NCBI GenBank assembly: GCA_965222935.1
Contig: CBDCVA010000002.1
Span: 2,299,320 to 2,363,319 of the forward strand
Source of the DNA: CBDCVA01 sp965222935 [NCBI: Candidatus Latescibacterota bacterium]
GTDB taxonomy: Bacteria; Latescibacterota; CBDCVA01
DNA: 64,000 nucleotides
Direction: 5' to 3'
Below are positions 32,419-43,000 of the stretch, piece by piece; the first letter of the stretch is position 1; each line of letters starts with the position of its first letter. The translations under genes and the position numbers were made by a program. Under the pieces are notes generated by a model. That model was not told the DNA's origin, searched no databases, and saw only the letters and a list, made by a program, of their open reading frames with translations.

Positions 32419-32938
32419 CGCTCGCTTTGTCCCCAGCGAGGGGGAGAAGGCTTTGATCCGCGCTCTCCAAGGGGACCTGCCCCTGGTCCCGCGTCCCTTC
32501 GCCGCCATTGCCGAGGAGGTGGGGTTTTCCGAAGCCGAGGTCTTGGAGCGAGCGCGGAGGTGGCTCAAAATGGGCGTGATGCGGCGATTCGGCGCGACGG
32601 TACGCCACCTGGAGCTAGGGGTGAGCGCCAACGCGATGAGTGTCTGGCGGGTCGCGGCGGAGGACGTGCCCCGGGCTGGGCAGATCATGGCGAGCTTCCC
32701 CGAAGTGAGCCACTGCTACGAGCGTTCGACTTATGAAGACTGGCCCTACAACCTCTACGCCATGCTCCACGGCGAGACCCGCACCGACTGCGAGCGTATC
32801 GCGCGCGCCATCAGCGAGCGCACGGGCATCACGGACTACAAGATGATGTATACTGCCCGCGAGCTGAAGAAGACCAGCCGTCGTTACTTCGTGGTGGACG
32901 ACCCAACAACTGAGGGGCAGAGCGAACGATGGGCGTGA
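32396..32938 (+). CDS. ahbB: Siroheme decarboxylase subunit AhbB-like
   Basis: 180 residues from GTG 32396, which lies inside the end of ahbA (23-base overlap). No later start retains the conserved [21 protein letters not shown] segment. It has the same layout as AhbA: winged-helix N-terminus, [22 protein letters not shown], then [23 protein letters not shown], where HCYER is the counterpart of the Ahb[26 protein letters not shown] is the family-typical end. It is expected to pair with AhbA in the cytoplasm. The dCTP deaminase gene overlaps its last 10 bases. Confidence 0.85.
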   Translation: MRKSPTGNARFVPSEGEKALIRALQGDLPLVPRPFAAIAEEVGFSEAEVLERARRWLKMGVMRRFGATVRHLELGVSANAMSVWRVAAEDVPRAGQIMASFPEVSHCYERSTYEDWPYNLYAMLHGETRTDCERIARAISERTGITDYKMMYTARELKKTSRRYFVVDDPTTEGQSERWA

Positions 32939-33483
32939 AGTCGGACCGGTGGATCGCCCGCATGGCGCGGGAACATCGGATGATCGAGCCGTTTGAGGCT
33001 GTGAACGTGGGCCGGGGTGCGATCTCCTACGGGCTTTCGTCCTACGGCTACGACCTCCGCATCGCCGATGAGTTCAAGATCTTCACGAACGTGAACTCGG
33101 CGGTCGTGGACCCCAAGCATTTCGACCCTCGCTCGTTCGTGGATTTCACGGGCGACGTGTGCATCATCCCCCCCAATTCGTTCGTGCTGGGGCGCTCGGT
33201 CGAGTACTTCCGCATCCCACGCAACGTCATTACGGTGTGCCTGGGCAAGTCCACCTATGCCCGCTGCGGCATCATCACGAACGTGACGCCCTTCGAGCCC
33301 GAGTGGGAGGGCTACGCCACGCTGGAGATTTCGAACACGACGCCGCTCCCGGCCAAGGTCTACGCGAACGAGGGCATCGCTCAGGTCCTCTTCTTCGAGG
33401 CCGACGAGCCCCCGGGGCGGTCCTACCGCGATAAGGCTGGAAAGTACCAGGCGCAGACCGGCATCACGCTGCCGAAGATCTGA
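32929..33483 (+). CDS. dcd: dCTP deaminase
   Basis: 184 residues, within the usual range. Family motifs are present: [17 protein letters not shown] at the N-terminus, [27 protein letters not shown] with the Ser and Arg of the active site, then [29 protein letters not shown], where the Glu in LEIS is the catalytic acid. It converts dCTP to dUTP and supplies dUMP for dTMP synthesis. The start overlaps ahbB by 10 bases (ATG inside the GAACGATGGGCGTGA region). The C-terminal [18 protein letters not shown] is typical. It ends the plus-strand operon and converges with the M16 peptidase genes. Confidence 0.93.
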   Translation: MGVKSDRWIARMAREHRMIEPFEAVNVGRGAISYGLSSYGYDLRIADEFKIFTNVNSAVVDPKHFDPRSFVDFTGDVCIIPPNSFVLGRSVEYFRIPRNVITVCLGKSTYARCGIITNVTPFEPEWEGYATLEISNTTPLPAKVYANEGIAQVLFFEADEPPGRSYRDKAGKYQAQTGITLPKI

Positions 33484-33511
33484 ACGGAATTACCCCTCCC
33501 CCGTTGCAATA

Positions 33512-33534
33512 CTCTCCTCCCTGCATGCGGAGAG
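33512..33534. terminator. Small hairpin between convergent dcd and M16 genes
   Basis: CTCTCC (33512-33517) pairs with GGAGAG (33529-33534) around an 11-base loop, in the 62-bp gap between two convergent stops. No T-run is present. It is a weak bidirectional terminator candidate. Confidence 0.3.
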
Positions 33535-33545
33535 GGGCAGCAGGC

Positions 33546-34865
33546 TTATTCCTCGTCCGCGGGCAAGACGGCGCCGAGGGATGGTGGAACGCTCAGGTAG
33601 CGCTGAGCGACGGCGAGGACATCCTCGGGGGTGACCTTGGTGATCAGGTCGGGGTAGCGGTCTACGTACTGATAGCCCAGGCCCAACAGCTCGTACTGCG
33701 CTAAAAGCGCCGCCTGACTCTGGTTTGATTCCTGGCCCATGATGAATGTCCCTTTGATGTAGGTCTTGGCGCGATCGACCTCGTCGGGGACGGGAGCGCT
33801 AGTACGGATCTTGTCCATCTCGGCGATGATGCCCGCCTTCGCGGAATCCACTTGTTCGGGGCTCGTCCCGATGTACGCGAAATAGAGGCTCGGACCCAAC
33901 CGGGCGGCGTAGACGGAGCTCACCTGATAGGCGAGCCCGCGCTTTTCCCGCAACTCGGTGAAAAGCCGCGAATTCATCCCGCCGCCCATCACCGAATCGA
34001 GCACCTCCATCGCTGGATAGGCGGGTTCGGTGATCGCGGGCGCGTCGTACCCCAGGCTCATCCACGCGGCCTCGCTCTCCCGCTCGAGCGTCCGCTCAAG
34101 GGCCGCATCGCGTGTGGGGAGCGGCGCATTCGCCGGTTCCGGCAACGACCTCCGGGGCAGGGTGCCGAGGGTGGCCTGCACGCGTTTGATGAAGGCACCC
34201 GACTCGAAATTCCCCACGGCGGCGATCACCATGTTGTTGGGGATGTAGAAGCGTTCGTGGAAGGCGAGGGCGTCGTCGCGCGTGAACGCTTCTACCGTCT
34301 CGGGATAGCCAAGGCTGGGCTTGTGGTACGGGTGGGCGCCGTAGTGGGCCTCCGAAAGCAGGTCCACTGCCTTGTAGAGGAGCCGATCTTCCCGGGCCTG
34401 GATGCGGCGCAGCGCCTGCTTTTTTTCGAGGGCCACCTTGTCCTCGAGGAAGCTGGGGTGGAGCAAGACGTCGAAGAGTATCTCCAGCGCTTCTGGGAAG
34501 TGGGGCCGCGTCGAAAGCAGCGTGACGCTTCCGAAATCGCGGTGCGCCGAGGCGTTCAGGCGGGCGCCCAGCGCATCGATCTCCGTGGCGATTTCCGTCG
34601 CGGTGCGGCTCGTCGTCCCCTTCAGGAGAAGGTGCTGCGCGAGGTCGCTGAAACCCGCCCTCTCGTCCGCCTCGTAGCGCGTGCCCGTTCGCAGAAGGAC
34701 CGATGTAGCCACGATGTCGTTGGCCCGCGATTCCTTGGTGAGGATCACAAGGCCGTTGTCTAGGATCGTCTTGTTCACCATGGTGGCCCCTGTGCTGAAC
34801 GCTGATCCGGGACTCAAGGCCGTGAAGGCGGCGGCAGTCACTATCGGTACCCACGGCGTCTTCAT
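33546..34865 (-). CDS. M16-family peptidase-like protein, degenerate active site
   Basis: 439 residues from ATG 34865, which overlaps the previous stop (ATGA). The N-terminus MKTPWVPIVTAAAFTALSPGSAFS is a signal peptide. It shows the M16B fold: LDNGLVILTKESRANDIVATSVLLRTGTRYE, ALGARLNASAHRDFGSV, a middle glycine-rich MGGGMNSRLFTELREKRGLAYQ. The zinc motif HxxEH is replaced by DLAQH in FSDLAQHLLLKGT, so the first His and the Glu are missing. It therefore probably has no hydrolytic activity and pairs with the intact M16 partner just upstream, as in known heterodimeric M16 peptidases. Periplasmic location is inferred from the signal. Confidence 0.85.
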   Translation of the reverse strand: MKTPWVPIVTAAAFTALSPGSAFSTGATMVNKTILDNGLVILTKESRANDIVATSVLLRTGTRYEADERAGFSDLAQHLLLKGTTSRTATEIATEIDALGARLNASAHRDFGSVTLLSTRPHFPEALEILFDVLLHPSFLEDKVALEKKQALRRIQAREDRLLYKAVDLLSEAHYGAHPYHKPSLGYPETVEAFTRDDALAFHERFYIPNNMVIAAVGNFESGAFIKRVQATLGTLPRRSLPEPANAPLPTRDAALERTLERESEAAWMSLGYDAPAITEPAYPAMEVLDSVMGGGMNSRLFTELREKRGLAYQVSSVYAARLGPSLYFAYIGTSPEQVDSAKAGIIAEMDKIRTSAPVPDEVDRAKTYIKGTFIMGQESNQSQAALLAQYELLGLGYQYVDRYPDLITKVTPEDVLAVAQRYLSVPPSLGAVLPADEE

Positions 34866-36295
34866 GGCGTCTCTCCGCCATCCGCGTCGTCCGGGGCGTC
34901 GTCGGCGGGCACGATGGCGCAAGCGGTGTAGGCGTCGAGGCGCAGGTGGTCGCGGACCGCCCGCTGGATACCATAGGCAGTCACCGCATCGATCTTGGCC
35001 GTATAGTCAAGCGCCTCCTCCGCTGTCCGTATCGTCTCGTAGCGCCCCAACGTCCGGGCGATGCTCGAGTTCGTCTCGTTCCCATAGGCGTCCTGGGTGA
35101 TCAGTTGCGTCTTGGCCTTCTTGAGTTCGTCGGCGCCGATCGGTTCGGTTCCCAGACGCCCGACCTCCTCGAGGACGATCGCGGCAACGCGCTCGTGGTT
35201 TTCCGGGGGAAATTCGGCGTCGATCCCGAAGACCCCCACGCGCACGAGGGGCCAGATCCAGGCGCTCACCGAAGCGACCAGCCCCTCCCTCTCAACGAGC
35301 CGCTGGTAAAGCCTCGAGCTCTTGCCGCCGCCGAGCATGGTGGAGGCAACGTCCAGCGTGTACATCAACTCGGGGTCCTCCCAGCCCGCGTTCGGGAAGC
35401 CCATGAGCCAGTACTCTTGGTTCGCGTCCTTCGGGACGATGTGCTGCCGAATGGTGTCTTGAGGCGTAAAGTGGAACTCGGGCCGCCGAAGCTCGCCATT
35501 CTCCGGTGCCCTCCAATCGCGCGTTGCGGTTTCCACCGCATCGAGGACCGGCCCCGTCATGACGTCTCCGACCACGACCACCGTGGTGTTGTGCGAGCCG
35601 TAGTAGTTGCGTAGGTAGGACAAGAAATCTTCGCGGTGAATGCCATCGAGCGTTTCGTCGGTGCCCAGGACCGGCTGGGCGTAGGGCGTCCCGGCGAAGA
35701 GGCGCTCGGTGAACAGATCGAAGAGCTTCTGGCCCGGCGTGTCCTCTTTACGGTTGATCTCCTCCTTGACGACCTTGCGTTCCTTCTTGATCTCCTCGGG
35801 CGCAAAGATCGAGTGGCGCATCGCGTCATAAAGGATATCGAAAGCCGTTGCGAAGTGTTCGCGGGGCACGACGACGTAGTAAGCCGTATACTCCCTGCTC
35901 GTGAAGGCGTTGTTGTAGCCGCCCAGAGCCTTGATCTCGGCGTCCATTTGGCCGACGGTGCGCTTTTCGGTGCCCTTGAAGAACATGTGCTCGAAGAAGT
36001 GCGAAATGCCGCCAAGCTCGGGCGGCTCGTCCACTGAACCGACACCGCACCAGAAGTAGACGGCCACGATAGGCGTCGTGTGTACTTCCTTGACGATGAC
36101 GCGCAGCCCGTTCGGCAGGCGCGCCTTGGTGAAGGGCGCGAGCGGCGAGGCCGAACCGGTCCCCACCTCTTGCACCATCGTCTCCGACATGATTCCCTTC
36201 TTTCCGACTGAGCCTCGTTCAGCCGCCGGGGCGCACGAGCCCATCAGGGCTGCCAGGCCCAGCGCCCAGGTTCCCACCCGTTGCCGCGCTCTCAT
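34862..36295 (-). CDS. M16-family zinc peptidase, catalytic partner
   Basis: 477 residues from ATG 36295 (a start four codons earlier is possible). MRARQRVGTWALGLAALMGSC looks like a lipoprotein signal with lipobox MGSC. The zinc motif HFFEH is intact near residue 100 (HxxEH) and the downstream KKERKVVKEEINR provides the third ligand region. GGGKSSRLYQRLVEREGLVA in the C-terminal half is the M16 glycine loop. It probably forms a clamshell peptidase with the degenerate gene that follows, acting on peptides or small proteins in the envelope. The two are coupled by a 4-base overlap. It lies 28 bp after the NtrC-type regulator. Confidence 0.88.
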   Translation of the reverse strand: MRARQRVGTWALGLAALMGSCAPAAERGSVGKKGIMSETMVQEVGTGSASPLAPFTKARLPNGLRVIVKEVHTTPIVAVYFWCGVGSVDEPPELGGISHFFEHMFFKGTEKRTVGQMDAEIKALGGYNNAFTSREYTAYYVVVPREHFATAFDILYDAMRHSIFAPEEIKKERKVVKEEINRKEDTPGQKLFDLFTERLFAGTPYAQPVLGTDETLDGIHREDFLSYLRNYYGSHNTTVVVVGDVMTGPVLDAVETATRDWRAPENGELRRPEFHFTPQDTIRQHIVPKDANQEYWLMGFPNAGWEDPELMYTLDVASTMLGGGKSSRLYQRLVEREGLVASVSAWIWPLVRVGVFGIDAEFPPENHERVAAIVLEEVGRLGTEPIGADELKKAKTQLITQDAYGNETNSSIARTLGRYETIRTAEEALDYTAKIDAVTAYGIQRAVRDHLRLDAYTACAIVPADDAPDDADGGETP

Positions 36296-36323
36296 AGGCC
36301 CTTCCATCCTATCTCGGTCGGGG

Positions 36324-37709
36324 TCACGTCCCCGTCAGGCCGTATTTGCGCATCTTGGTCCGCAGCGTGTTCCGGTTGATGCCCAGGAGCTTAGAAGCGC
36401 GGACCTGGTTGCCCCCCGTCGTCTCGAGGACGCGCATGATGACCGGCCGCTCCACGCGCTCGACGACCCGCCCGAGCACATCACCCTCATTTCCTGCAAG
36501 CAGCTTGTCGACGTGGGTGGCCAGGCTGCTTTCGAGCCCATCGGGCCGCTGCTCCAGGTCATCGCGCAGGGATGTCGTCAGATGCTCCTGGCCTAGGACC
36601 GCCACGCGGTAAATCGTGTTCTCCAACTCGCGCACGTGCCCCGGCCAATCGCGCTCAGCGAGCTGCGCCTTCACCTCGGGCCTGAGCGTGAAGTTAGTCC
36701 CGCACTCGCGGTTGTAGCGGTTCAGGAAGTGGTCGATGAGGTGTGGGATGTCCTCGGGCCGGTCCCTCAGCGGCGGCAGGGTAATAGGGACGACGTTGAG
36801 CCGAAAATAGAGGTCTTCGCGGAACTCACCGGCCTCGACGGCGGCCTCTAGGTCCCGGTTAGTCGCAGCGACGATGCGCGCTTCGACCTTGATCGTTTCG
36901 TTGCCGCCGACGCGCGTGAAATCGAAGCGCTGGAGTACGCGCAGAAGCCGCGTCTGGAGGTCGCGGTCCAGCGTGCCGATCTCATCCAGGAAGAGGGTGC
37001 CGCCGTGGGCCCGCTCGAAGCTGCCGATGCGCCGGCTGACGGCGCCGGTGAATGCGCCTTTCTCATGACCGAAAAGCTCGCTCTCGAGAAGGTCATGCGG
37101 CAGCGCGGCGCAATTGACGACCGTCAGAGGACCCGATGACCGATGTGAGTGCGTGTGGATCGCCCGAGCCACCAGCTCCTTGCCCGTCCCCGTCTCGCCT
37201 CGGATGAGCACTGTCACGTCCGTCCCGGACACTCTGCCGATGAGCTTATAGACCTCCTGCATCGGAGGCGAGTTGCCCACCATCTCGTCCACCGAATCCA
37301 GCTCCGCTGCTTCGAGCGGTTCGCGGACCCGGTCGGACAGGGTCTTGGCGTCGAGGGCCCGCTCGGCGGCTTCCGCCAGCTCGTCGAGGTTGAACGGCTT
37401 GGTGACGTAGTCGTAGGCGCCGCGCTTCATGGCCTCGACGGCCGTCTGCATCGTTCCGTGGGCCGTGATCATGATGACGAACGGCGGGTTGGGCTGCGCC
37501 CGGAGCTTCGAGAGCATATCCAGTCCGTCCAGCTCCGGCATCTTGATGTCCGCGATCACCAGGTCGAAGTTCACCTGGTCGCACGCTTCCAGAGCGGCGA
37601 ACCCGTCGAAAGCCACCTGGGTGCGGCAGCCCCGCTTGCGCAGGACGCGCTCGATGACCCAGCAGACGGTCTTGTCGTTATCGACGACCAGCACCGTGGG
37701 CGTCGTCAA
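36324..37709 (-). CDS. Sigma-54-dependent response regulator, NtrC family
   Basis: 461 residues from TTG 37709, which overlaps the RlpA stop (TTGA). Receiver domain 1-120 has Asp54 in [13 protein letters not shown] and Lys in YVTKPF. The AAA+ domain has Walker [14 protein letters not shown], the sigma-54 contact loop EKGAFTGA, and FLDEIG. The C-terminal Fis-type helix-turn-helix is [21 protein letters not shown]. It should activate sigma-54 promoters when phosphorylated. No histidine kinase is in the window, so the partner is elsewhere. Co-transcription with RlpA and TPR lipoprotein suggests an envelope-related signal; that is inference. Confidence 0.92.
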   Translation of the reverse strand: MTTPTVLVVDNDKTVCWVIERVLRKRGCRTQVAFDGFAALEACDQVNFDLVIADIKMPELDGLDMLSKLRAQPNPPFVIMITAHGTMQTAVEAMKRGAYDYVTKPFNLDELAEAAERALDAKTLSDRVREPLEAAELDSVDEMVGNSPPMQEVYKLIGRVSGTDVTVLIRGETGTGKELVARAIHTHSHRSSGPLTVVNCAALPHDLLESELFGHEKGAFTGAVSRRIGSFERAHGGTLFLDEIGTLDRDLQTRLLRVLQRFDFTRVGGNETIKVEARIVAATNRDLEAAVEAGEFREDLYFRLNVVPITLPPLRDRPEDIPHLIDHFLNRYNRECGTNFTLRPEVKAQLAERDWPGHVRELENTIYRVAVLGQEHLTTSLRDDLEQRPDGLESSLATHVDKLLAGNEGDVLGRVVERVERPVIMRVLETTGGNQVRASKLLGINRNTLRTKMRKYGLTGT

Positions 37710-38305
37710 CGTTCGGCCTCTTCGCTGGGTTCCAGGATCTCGATGGCGATGTTGGCTATGCCGGCCTCGACCATATGAACCACCTGCGCCGCGCCGTAGG
37801 AAAGATCGATGATCCGCCCGGCGATGAAGGGCCCTCGGTCGTTGATCCGAACGACCACGTTCATGCCGTTGTCTAGGTTTGTCGCTCGCACCGTTGTGCC
37901 CAAAGGCAGCGTCTTATGCGCTGCCGTCAGGGCGTGCATGTTGAAAGGCTCTCCCGAGGCCGTAGGTTTGCCGTGGAACGCTTCGCCATAGAACGATGCG
38001 ATTCCCCACTCGTGGACCGCCCCCCGGACCGCCGAGAGGTCCGGTGTCTGGGGGAGGTGCGACCCCTGGGCCGTACGGTAACGTCGAACCGTGGTCGGCG
38101 TATTGGGCTGTCGCGGCGGATCGTGGCGGTAAAGCCCGGCCGACGTGCACCCCGAGAGGAGGGCCACAAGGCAGCCGCACGCTATCCACTGACGGTGCAA
38201 GAGGCGTAGGACGCGCCCTCCGACGGGCTCAGGACGATACGATCGTCTCATCGGAGCGTCCGCATGGGCGGATGGTGGGGCCGTGCTTTGTGCCATATGT
38301 GTCAT
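37706..38305 (-). CDS. rlpA: RlpA-like septal ring lytic transglycosylase, lipoprotein
   Basis: 199 residues from ATG 38305, overlapping the TPR gene stop (ATGA). A later Met (38251) starts nearer the signal. The lipobox is LLSGC. The C-terminal half is a double-psi beta-barrel: WGIASFYGEAFHGKPTASGE, ALTAAHKTLPLGTTVRATNL, VVVRINDRGPFIAGRIIDLS. This matches RlpA, including the conserved Asp of NDRGPF. No SPOR domain is present, so it is the short form. It cleaves naked peptidoglycan glycans in known cases. It is expected to be anchored in the outer membrane. Confidence 0.85.
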   Translation of the reverse strand: MTHMAQSTAPPSAHADAPMRRSYRPEPVGGRVLRLLHRQWIACGCLVALLSGCTSAGLYRHDPPRQPNTPTTVRRYRTAQGSHLPQTPDLSAVRGAVHEWGIASFYGEAFHGKPTASGEPFNMHALTAAHKTLPLGTTVRATNLDNGMNVVVRINDRGPFIAGRIIDLSYGAAQVVHMVEAGIANIAIEILEPSEEAER

Positions 38306-40059
38306 TCCGTGAGCGCCTCGGCGGTCACGTTTTCTCCGGCATTGCTGTCCGGCGGAGCGTCGGCGGTGTTCGGGCGCGCTCCCAGCGCCTCGAGCCTGAC
38401 GCGCGCGAGCAGCGCAAGCGTATCCGTCGCCGCCCTGTTGGCGAGCATAGCGTAAAGGGCGGCTGCTCTCTCGTAGTCGCGTAGCACGGTCTCGTGCGTC
38501 CAAGCGATCACGAAACGCGCCTTACGCCCCAGCGGGTTTTCGGCGTCGGCATCCGCGATGCGGTCGAGCAAAGGTAGATACTCCCCCGATGGCGCTCCGT
38601 CAAGGCGCAGAGATTCGGCCGTGGCGAAAGTTCGTGCCAGGGCGCTCGAGGTACGGCCGTCCTCGACCGCCTCAAGGCCCAAGAGCTCGCGCGCAGCGGC
38701 GGCCTGGGGGCTCCGTGGGTAGCGCGTGATGAGGCGGTCGTAGGCTGCGGAATCGTCCTGGAGAGCCGTGCGGATCCATCCGATTGCGAAGGCGGCGCGC
38801 GGCGCCTCAGGACGGTCGGGGAATCGTTTCAGCAAGCTGTCGTAGGTGGCGATGGCTAGGTCGATCGCCTTCATGCGAAAGGCCCATAGCTCCGCGAGTT
38901 GCAGGAGCGCATATGCCGCAGTGTCGCCGGAGGCTGCCGTCAATGCGCGAAGCTCGAGCAGCTTGCTCACCTGAGCCGCCCGCTGGATCGCCTCGGCCGC
39001 GTCGTCGGAGGCGTGGTCCTTGGATTCCGCATGGTTGTACGCTTCAAGGGCATCCTCGTACTGGCGCAGGTCCTGTTCGTAGACGAGGCCGATTCGCAGA
39101 TGCGCTGCCATGGCGTCGGAGATAGCGCCCTCGGTGCTCAGGGCCTGGCGGTACAGCGTTAAGGCTTCCTCGGTATCGCCGGCGGCGCGGCGGATGTCTC
39201 CCGCTTCGAGCAGAAGCCGGGACACAGCGTCCCCGAACCGCTTCTGCTCCCGCAGATGAGCCAGAGCCGCTAGGGCCTCATCGAGGTGTCCCAGTCCACG
39301 CAGAGCGCGAACCTTCTTGAGGTGCAGTTCCAACGACGCATCGCCCGGACCTTCGGTTTCCAGAGCGGCCTGATAGGCGGCGAGTGCGCCGGCGTGATCC
39401 TCCGCGGTCTCCCGGATGTCTCCCACCATCTCCTGTATCTGCGCGCGGTCTGCCGAGCGAAGTTTCGGCTTCGCCAGGAGTGTGTCGAGTCGGCGCAAGA
39501 CCAACTCGCTCTTGCCGCGGCCGACGTTCATCCGCGCCGATGCCAGAAGCGCCTGAACAGTCAGCTTATGCTTTCCAGCCGCCGCCGCCTTGAGCAGATG
39601 CTCATCCGCCTCGATGTACCTGTACATCTTCGCCAGGCATCTCCCGCGCCACAAGAGCGCTTCGTCTGCGAAGTCGCTTTTAGGATAGAAGGTAAGCAAC
39701 TCGTCGAACTTGCGATCCGCCCTGGGAAACTTCTGCTGCCAGAAGAAGCACTGACCGAGCATGAACAGGCTGTCATCCACCCACCGTGATTCCGAGTGGA
39801 AGGTCAGGATCTTCGAGGCTTGCTTGATCGCTTTATCGTAAAGCGTGTGCGCCGATGAGCCGCCGCTATCCTTGCGGTCGCCCGCCTCCTGCGCCAACCG
39901 CGCTTCCTGCGCCTGCCTGAAGTACTGTTTGGCCATGTAAAAGGTGTTGTAGTAAGCGCACTGGGGACCGCACGCGAGCGCCAGGGCCCAAGCAAGGGCA
40001 TTGCGGACCGTCCATCCCCCCCGCGTGTGACCATCTCCAGGATGGGCTTTCATCTTCAT
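38302..40059 (-). CDS. TPR-repeat lipoprotein, YfiO/BamD-type
   Basis: 585 residues from ATG 40059, chosen to leave the carB gene free; the ORF is open further upstream. The start is followed by a lipoprotein-like signal (NALAWALALAC). CAYYNTFYMAKQYFRQAQEA and YDKAIKQASKILTFHSESRWVDDSLFMLGQ show TPR-like helices like those of BamD/YfiO. Repeats continue throughout (for example ALAAYQAALETEGPGDASLE and YDSLLKRFPDRPEAPRAAFA). It is probably outer-membrane attached and acts as scaffold. The tail (AGENVTAEALTE) is acidic. Its stop is coupled to rlpA. BamA is not nearby, so a role in barrel assembly is not shown. Confidence 0.75.
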   Translation of the reverse strand: MKMKAHPGDGHTRGGWTVRNALAWALALACGPQCAYYNTFYMAKQYFRQAQEARLAQEAGDRKDSGGSSAHTLYDKAIKQASKILTFHSESRWVDDSLFMLGQCFFWQQKFPRADRKFDELLTFYPKSDFADEALLWRGRCLAKMYRYIEADEHLLKAAAAGKHKLTVQALLASARMNVGRGKSELVLRRLDTLLAKPKLRSADRAQIQEMVGDIRETAEDHAGALAAYQAALETEGPGDASLELHLKKVRALRGLGHLDEALAALAHLREQKRFGDAVSRLLLEAGDIRRAAGDTEEALTLYRQALSTEGAISDAMAAHLRIGLVYEQDLRQYEDALEAYNHAESKDHASDDAAEAIQRAAQVSKLLELRALTAASGDTAAYALLQLAELWAFRMKAIDLAIATYDSLLKRFPDRPEAPRAAFAIGWIRTALQDDSAAYDRLITRYPRSPQAAAARELLGLEAVEDGRTSSALARTFATAESLRLDGAPSGEYLPLLDRIADADAENPLGRKARFVIAWTHETVLRDYERAAALYAMLANRAATDTLALLARVRLEALGARPNTADAPPDSNAGENVTAEALTE

Positions 40060-40093
40060 CAGCCCCACCCGGTGCCCGGGAACGCGACCGGGG

Positions 40094-43000
40094 CTAGGTG
40101 CCCCCGGCTGGCGAAGGGCGTCGGTGATACTCCTGGAGCGAGCGCACACGGGTGGCCCGACCGCGCATCGCCGCGGCGCCCCTGACCGCTGCCCGAGCCC
40201 CGGACATCGTGGTGGTGTAAGGGACGTTGTACTGGATGGCTGCACGGCGAAGCGCCACCTCGTCGAACCGCTCGTGTTTGCCCGAGGGCGTGTTGATCAC
40301 GAGTGCGATGCGCCCCTCTCGCATGAGGTCTGCGGCGTCCGGGCTGCCCTCGCGCACCTTCAGCACCAGTTCGGCCCGAAGGCCCGCCCCGGCTAGAACC
40401 TCCCGCGTCCCGCGCGTCGCCGCGAGCTCGAAGCCGAGCGCCGCCAGGTCCCGAGCGATCTCGAGAGCTTCCAGCTTGTCCGGGTCCGCAACGCTCAAGA
40501 AGACCACTCCACCAACGGGTAAGCGCGCTCCCGCGGCGTCCTGCGCCTTGGCGAAACTGGTTCCGAAATCGGCCGCAATGCCCATCACCTCGCCCGTGGA
40601 CTTCATCTCCGGCCCCAAAAGTGAGTCGATCCCCGGGAATTTGATGAAGGGAAAGACGGATTCCTTGACGGCCACGTGCTCGGGTTCGGGGTCCGCCACG
40701 AGCCCCTGCTCCGCGAGTGGGACGCCCACCATCGCCAGGGCCGCGATACGACCCAACGGCCAGCCGATGGCCTTCGAGACGAAAGGAATCGTGCGCGACG
40801 CTCGCGGGTTCACCTCCAGCACGAAGATCGTCCCATCCTGAATCGCAAGCTGGACGTTCATCAAGCCGACGACGCCCAGCGCCTCGGCCAGTGCACGCAC
40901 CTGGAGCTTGATGGCGGTTACCTGCTCCGCCTCCAGATCCGCCGCGGGCAGCATACAGGCTGAATCTCCAGAGTGAACGCCCGCGCGCTCAATATGTTGC
41001 ATGATTCCGCCGATGATGACCCGCTCGCCGTCGGAGACGGCGTCCACGTCGATCTCGAGGGCGTCCTCCAGGAAGTCGTCGATCAAGACGGGCCGCTCCT
41101 CGGAGACGCCGATGGCCTCGGCGAGATAGGCCTCCAGGCCGGCATCGTCGTAAACGATGGTCATTGCGCGACCGCCCAGGACATAGGAGGGCCGAAGGAG
41201 CACCGGATAACCGATCTCGGCCGCGATCCGATGCGCCTGATCTAGCCCGCGCGCCATGCCGTGTTGCGGCTGGCGGATGCCCAGTCGCTCGACCAAGGCG
41301 CCGAATCGTTCGCGGTCCTCCGCGAGGTCAATGGCGTCGGGCGGCGTGCCGAGGATCGGGGCACCGAGAGCCGCCAGGGGCCCGGCGACCTTGAGCGGCG
41401 TCTGCCCGCCGAACTGCACGATGATCCCGCGCGGCTGCTCCGCGTCGACGATATCCAGGATGTGCTCGAGCATCAGGGGTTCAAAGTAGAGCTTATCGGC
41501 CGTATCGTAGTCGGTCGAAACGGTCTCAGGGTTCGAATTGACCATGATGGTTTCGAACCCGCGCTGCCTGAGTGCAATGACAGCCTGAACGCAGGTGTAA
41601 TCGAACTCGATCCCCTGGCCGATGCGGTTCGGTCCCGATCCCAGAATCAGGATCTTCTCCCGTCGTGAGTCGGGCACTTCGCTCTCCCGCTCATAGGTGG
41701 AGTAAAAGTAGGGCGTGTACGCCTCGAACTCCGCACCGCAGGTATCCACCGCCTTGAACGTCGCACGCACTCCGGCGCCCAGCCGCCGCTCGCGCACCGC
41801 CGCCTCCGTGACGCCCCAAAGCCGCGCCAGATGCGCATCGCCGAATCCTGTCGTCTTGGCGCGCGCCAGGTCCTCGTCGGAGATAAACGCCAAGGTGTTC
41901 CCATCGCTCTGAGGCGTTCTGGGGGCGGCCAGCTCGCGCTCGGTCTCGATGATCTGGAGAAGCTGATCCAGGAACCAGGGGTCGATGCCCGTCAGTTCGT
42001 AGACCCGCTCGACCGTCATGCCGCGCCCGAGCGCCGCGCGAATGTGCCACAGCCGCTCGCTGGTGGGCACGGCCAGAAGCCGTTCGAGGGCGACCAGCTC
42101 CTCGTCGGAGAGCGGCGGTCCTGGCAGCGGCTCCACGCGGTCATCGGGCCCGAAGCCCACGTAGTCGGTCTCAAGCGACCGCAAGGCCTTTTGCAGCGCC
42201 TCCTTGAACGTCCGGCCGATGGCCATGACCTCGCCCACCGATTTCATCTGCGTGGTCAAGGTCGGCGCCGCACTGGGAAACTTCTCGAACGTCCAGCGGG
42301 GGATCTTCATGACGCAATAGTCGATGGTCGGCTCGAAGGCGGAGCGGGTCTTGCGGGTGATGTCGTTGGCGATCTCATCGAGCGTCAGGCCGATGGCCAG
42401 CTTCGCCGCGATCTTCGCGATCGGGAAACCCGTGGCCTTGGAGGCGAGAGCCGAGCTGCGGGAGACGCGAGGGTTCATCTCGATGACGACCATGCGGCCC
42501 GTCCGGGGGTGGACGGCGAACTGGATGTTGGAGCCGCCCGTCTCGACGCCGATCTCCCGGATGATGACCGCGGCAAGATCGCGCATGGCCTGATAGTCAC
42601 GGTCCGTCAGCGTCTGTGCGGGCGCGACGGTGATGCTGTCGCCCGTGTGAACGCCCATGGGGTCCACGTTTTCGATGGCGCAGATGACGACGACGTTGTC
42701 GGCGAGGTCCCGCATCACCTCGAGCTCGAATTCTTTCCACCCGATCACCGATTCCTCGATCAAGACCTCGCTGATGGGGCTAAGCCCCAACCCGTGCGCC
42801 ACCATCTGGTCGAACTCGTCCTGCGTCCGGGCCACACCGCCCCCCGTGCCTCCGAGCGTGAACGATGGCCGGACGATCGATGGGAAACCGGTCTCCCCGA
42901 CGATGGTTCGCGCATCCTCGGGGCTCCGCGCGAAGCCGCCGCGGGGCAGATCGGCGCCGATCCGCCGCATCGCGGCCGCGAAAAGTTCCCGATCTTCCGC

